NCBI GenBank assembly: GCA_051654905.1 | Contig: JBOFYY010000111.1 | Location: 201,246-265,245 of the forward strand | Origin: JBOFIQ01 sp051654905 | GTDB taxonomy: Bacteria > Actinomycetota > Actinomycetes > Propionibacteriales > Propionibacteriaceae | Length of the DNA: 64,000 nucleotides | Direction of reading: 5' to 3' | Part shown: positions 63,928-64,000 of the stretch, in pieces | Position numbering within the stretch: the stretch's first letter is position 1 | Layout: each line of letters begins with the position of its first letter | The notes under the pieces: model-generated | What the model saw: only the letters and a program-made list of their open reading frames with translations | Told to the model about the DNA's origin: nothing | The model's database searches: none | Translations under genes and position numbers: made by a program

Positions 63928-64000
63928 AAGTCCGGCAACGTCCTAGTCTCCCACACAATCGCTCATGCAGTACCATCGGCGCTAAAGGGCTTAGCTTCCA
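63928..64000 (-). rRNA. rrf: 5S ribosomal RNA, 3' part
   Basis: Minus-strand sequence GGAAGCTAAGCCCTTTAG, then GATGGTACTGCATG and GGGAGACTAGGACG, matches the 3' two-thirds of bacterial 5S rRNA. The 5' part and the rest of the operon lie beyond the window. The exact 3' end is near 63928. Confidence 0.9.

Noticed and set aside
1..64000. CRISPR array, prophage structural genes, insertion-sequence transposases
   Set aside because: No regularly spaced short repeats, capsid/tail genes or transposase signatures were seen.

Overview
The window comes from an actinobacterium with an unusually low GC content (high 40s percent by eye). Lineage markers are PafA with the PafB/PafC pair, an NdgR-type IclR regulator beside tRNA-Glu and tRNA-Gln, a DUF3107 protein next to an RhlE-type helicase, Rv3235- and DUF6912-like genes beside secA, HelY, and TlyA-NadK-RecN-NUDIX-XerD-ParA synteny. 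No proteasome gene and no mycolate gene is visible. A relative of the Actinomycetaceae is a reasonable guess; the species cannot be fixed from this sequence.

Layout. 1-4769 (+): a signalling operon with a PknG-like kinase (5' end outside the window), a PP2C phosphatase, a VWA protein, an FHA protein and DUF3107. 5105-10429: an inserted island bounded by a perfect 29-bp direct repeat that contains a tRNA T-arm. It carries a three-gene minus-strand operon (DGQHR/DndB-like protein, a 444-aa protein I do not recognise, a D12-class adenine DNA methyltransferase) and GC-rich decayed flanks. No integrase is recognisable. The island separates DUF3107 from the rhlE-like helicase, which are near neighbours in other actinobacteria. 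10490-28900: housekeeping genes (helicase with a structured leader, trpS, PHP phosphoesterase, a frameshifted lipoprotein gene, secA, the aroK-aroA-aroC operon diverging from an isochorismate synthase, ftsK, thiL, plsC, an IclR regulator). 28965-29136: tRNA-Glu(CUC) and tRNA-Gln(CUG).

29197-39702: CPBP protease, FAH-family hydrolase, deoA, an O-methyltransferase-like protein, a ketol-acid reductoisomerase homologue that has lost its metal ligands, a UPF0718/DUF1980 permease pair, a GT87 mannosyltransferase and the TldD/TldE pair. 39756-51036: helY, a diacylglycerol-kinase-type lipid kinase, tatC, tatA, an overlooked 56-aa membrane protein, pafC, pafB, gluQRS on the opposite strand, a two-domain FKBP lipoprotein, a DUF808 protein and pafA. 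51041-58211: rluB, an RHH protein, parA, xerD, NUDIX, recN, nadK, tlyA. 58272-60169: the biotin ECF transporter bioN-bioM-bioY. 60264-63800: an atypical glutamine synthetase, a HAD-IIA phosphatase and a TPR-like protein with a charged N-terminus. 63928-64000: the 3' part of a 5S rRNA gene and its terminator.

How the parts fit. AroK, AroA and AroC make chorismate, which the divergent isochorismate synthase can commit to menaquinone. SecA and TatA/TatC cover two export routes. PafA, PafB and PafC link pupylation with the DNA-damage response. The kinase, phosphatase, VWA and FHA genes look like one phospho-signalling module. The least ordinary pieces are the methyltransferase/DGQHR island, the inactive-looking IlvC homologue, the EPSP synthase with Ala at the position of E. 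coli Gly96, and the leader RNA ahead of the helicase.
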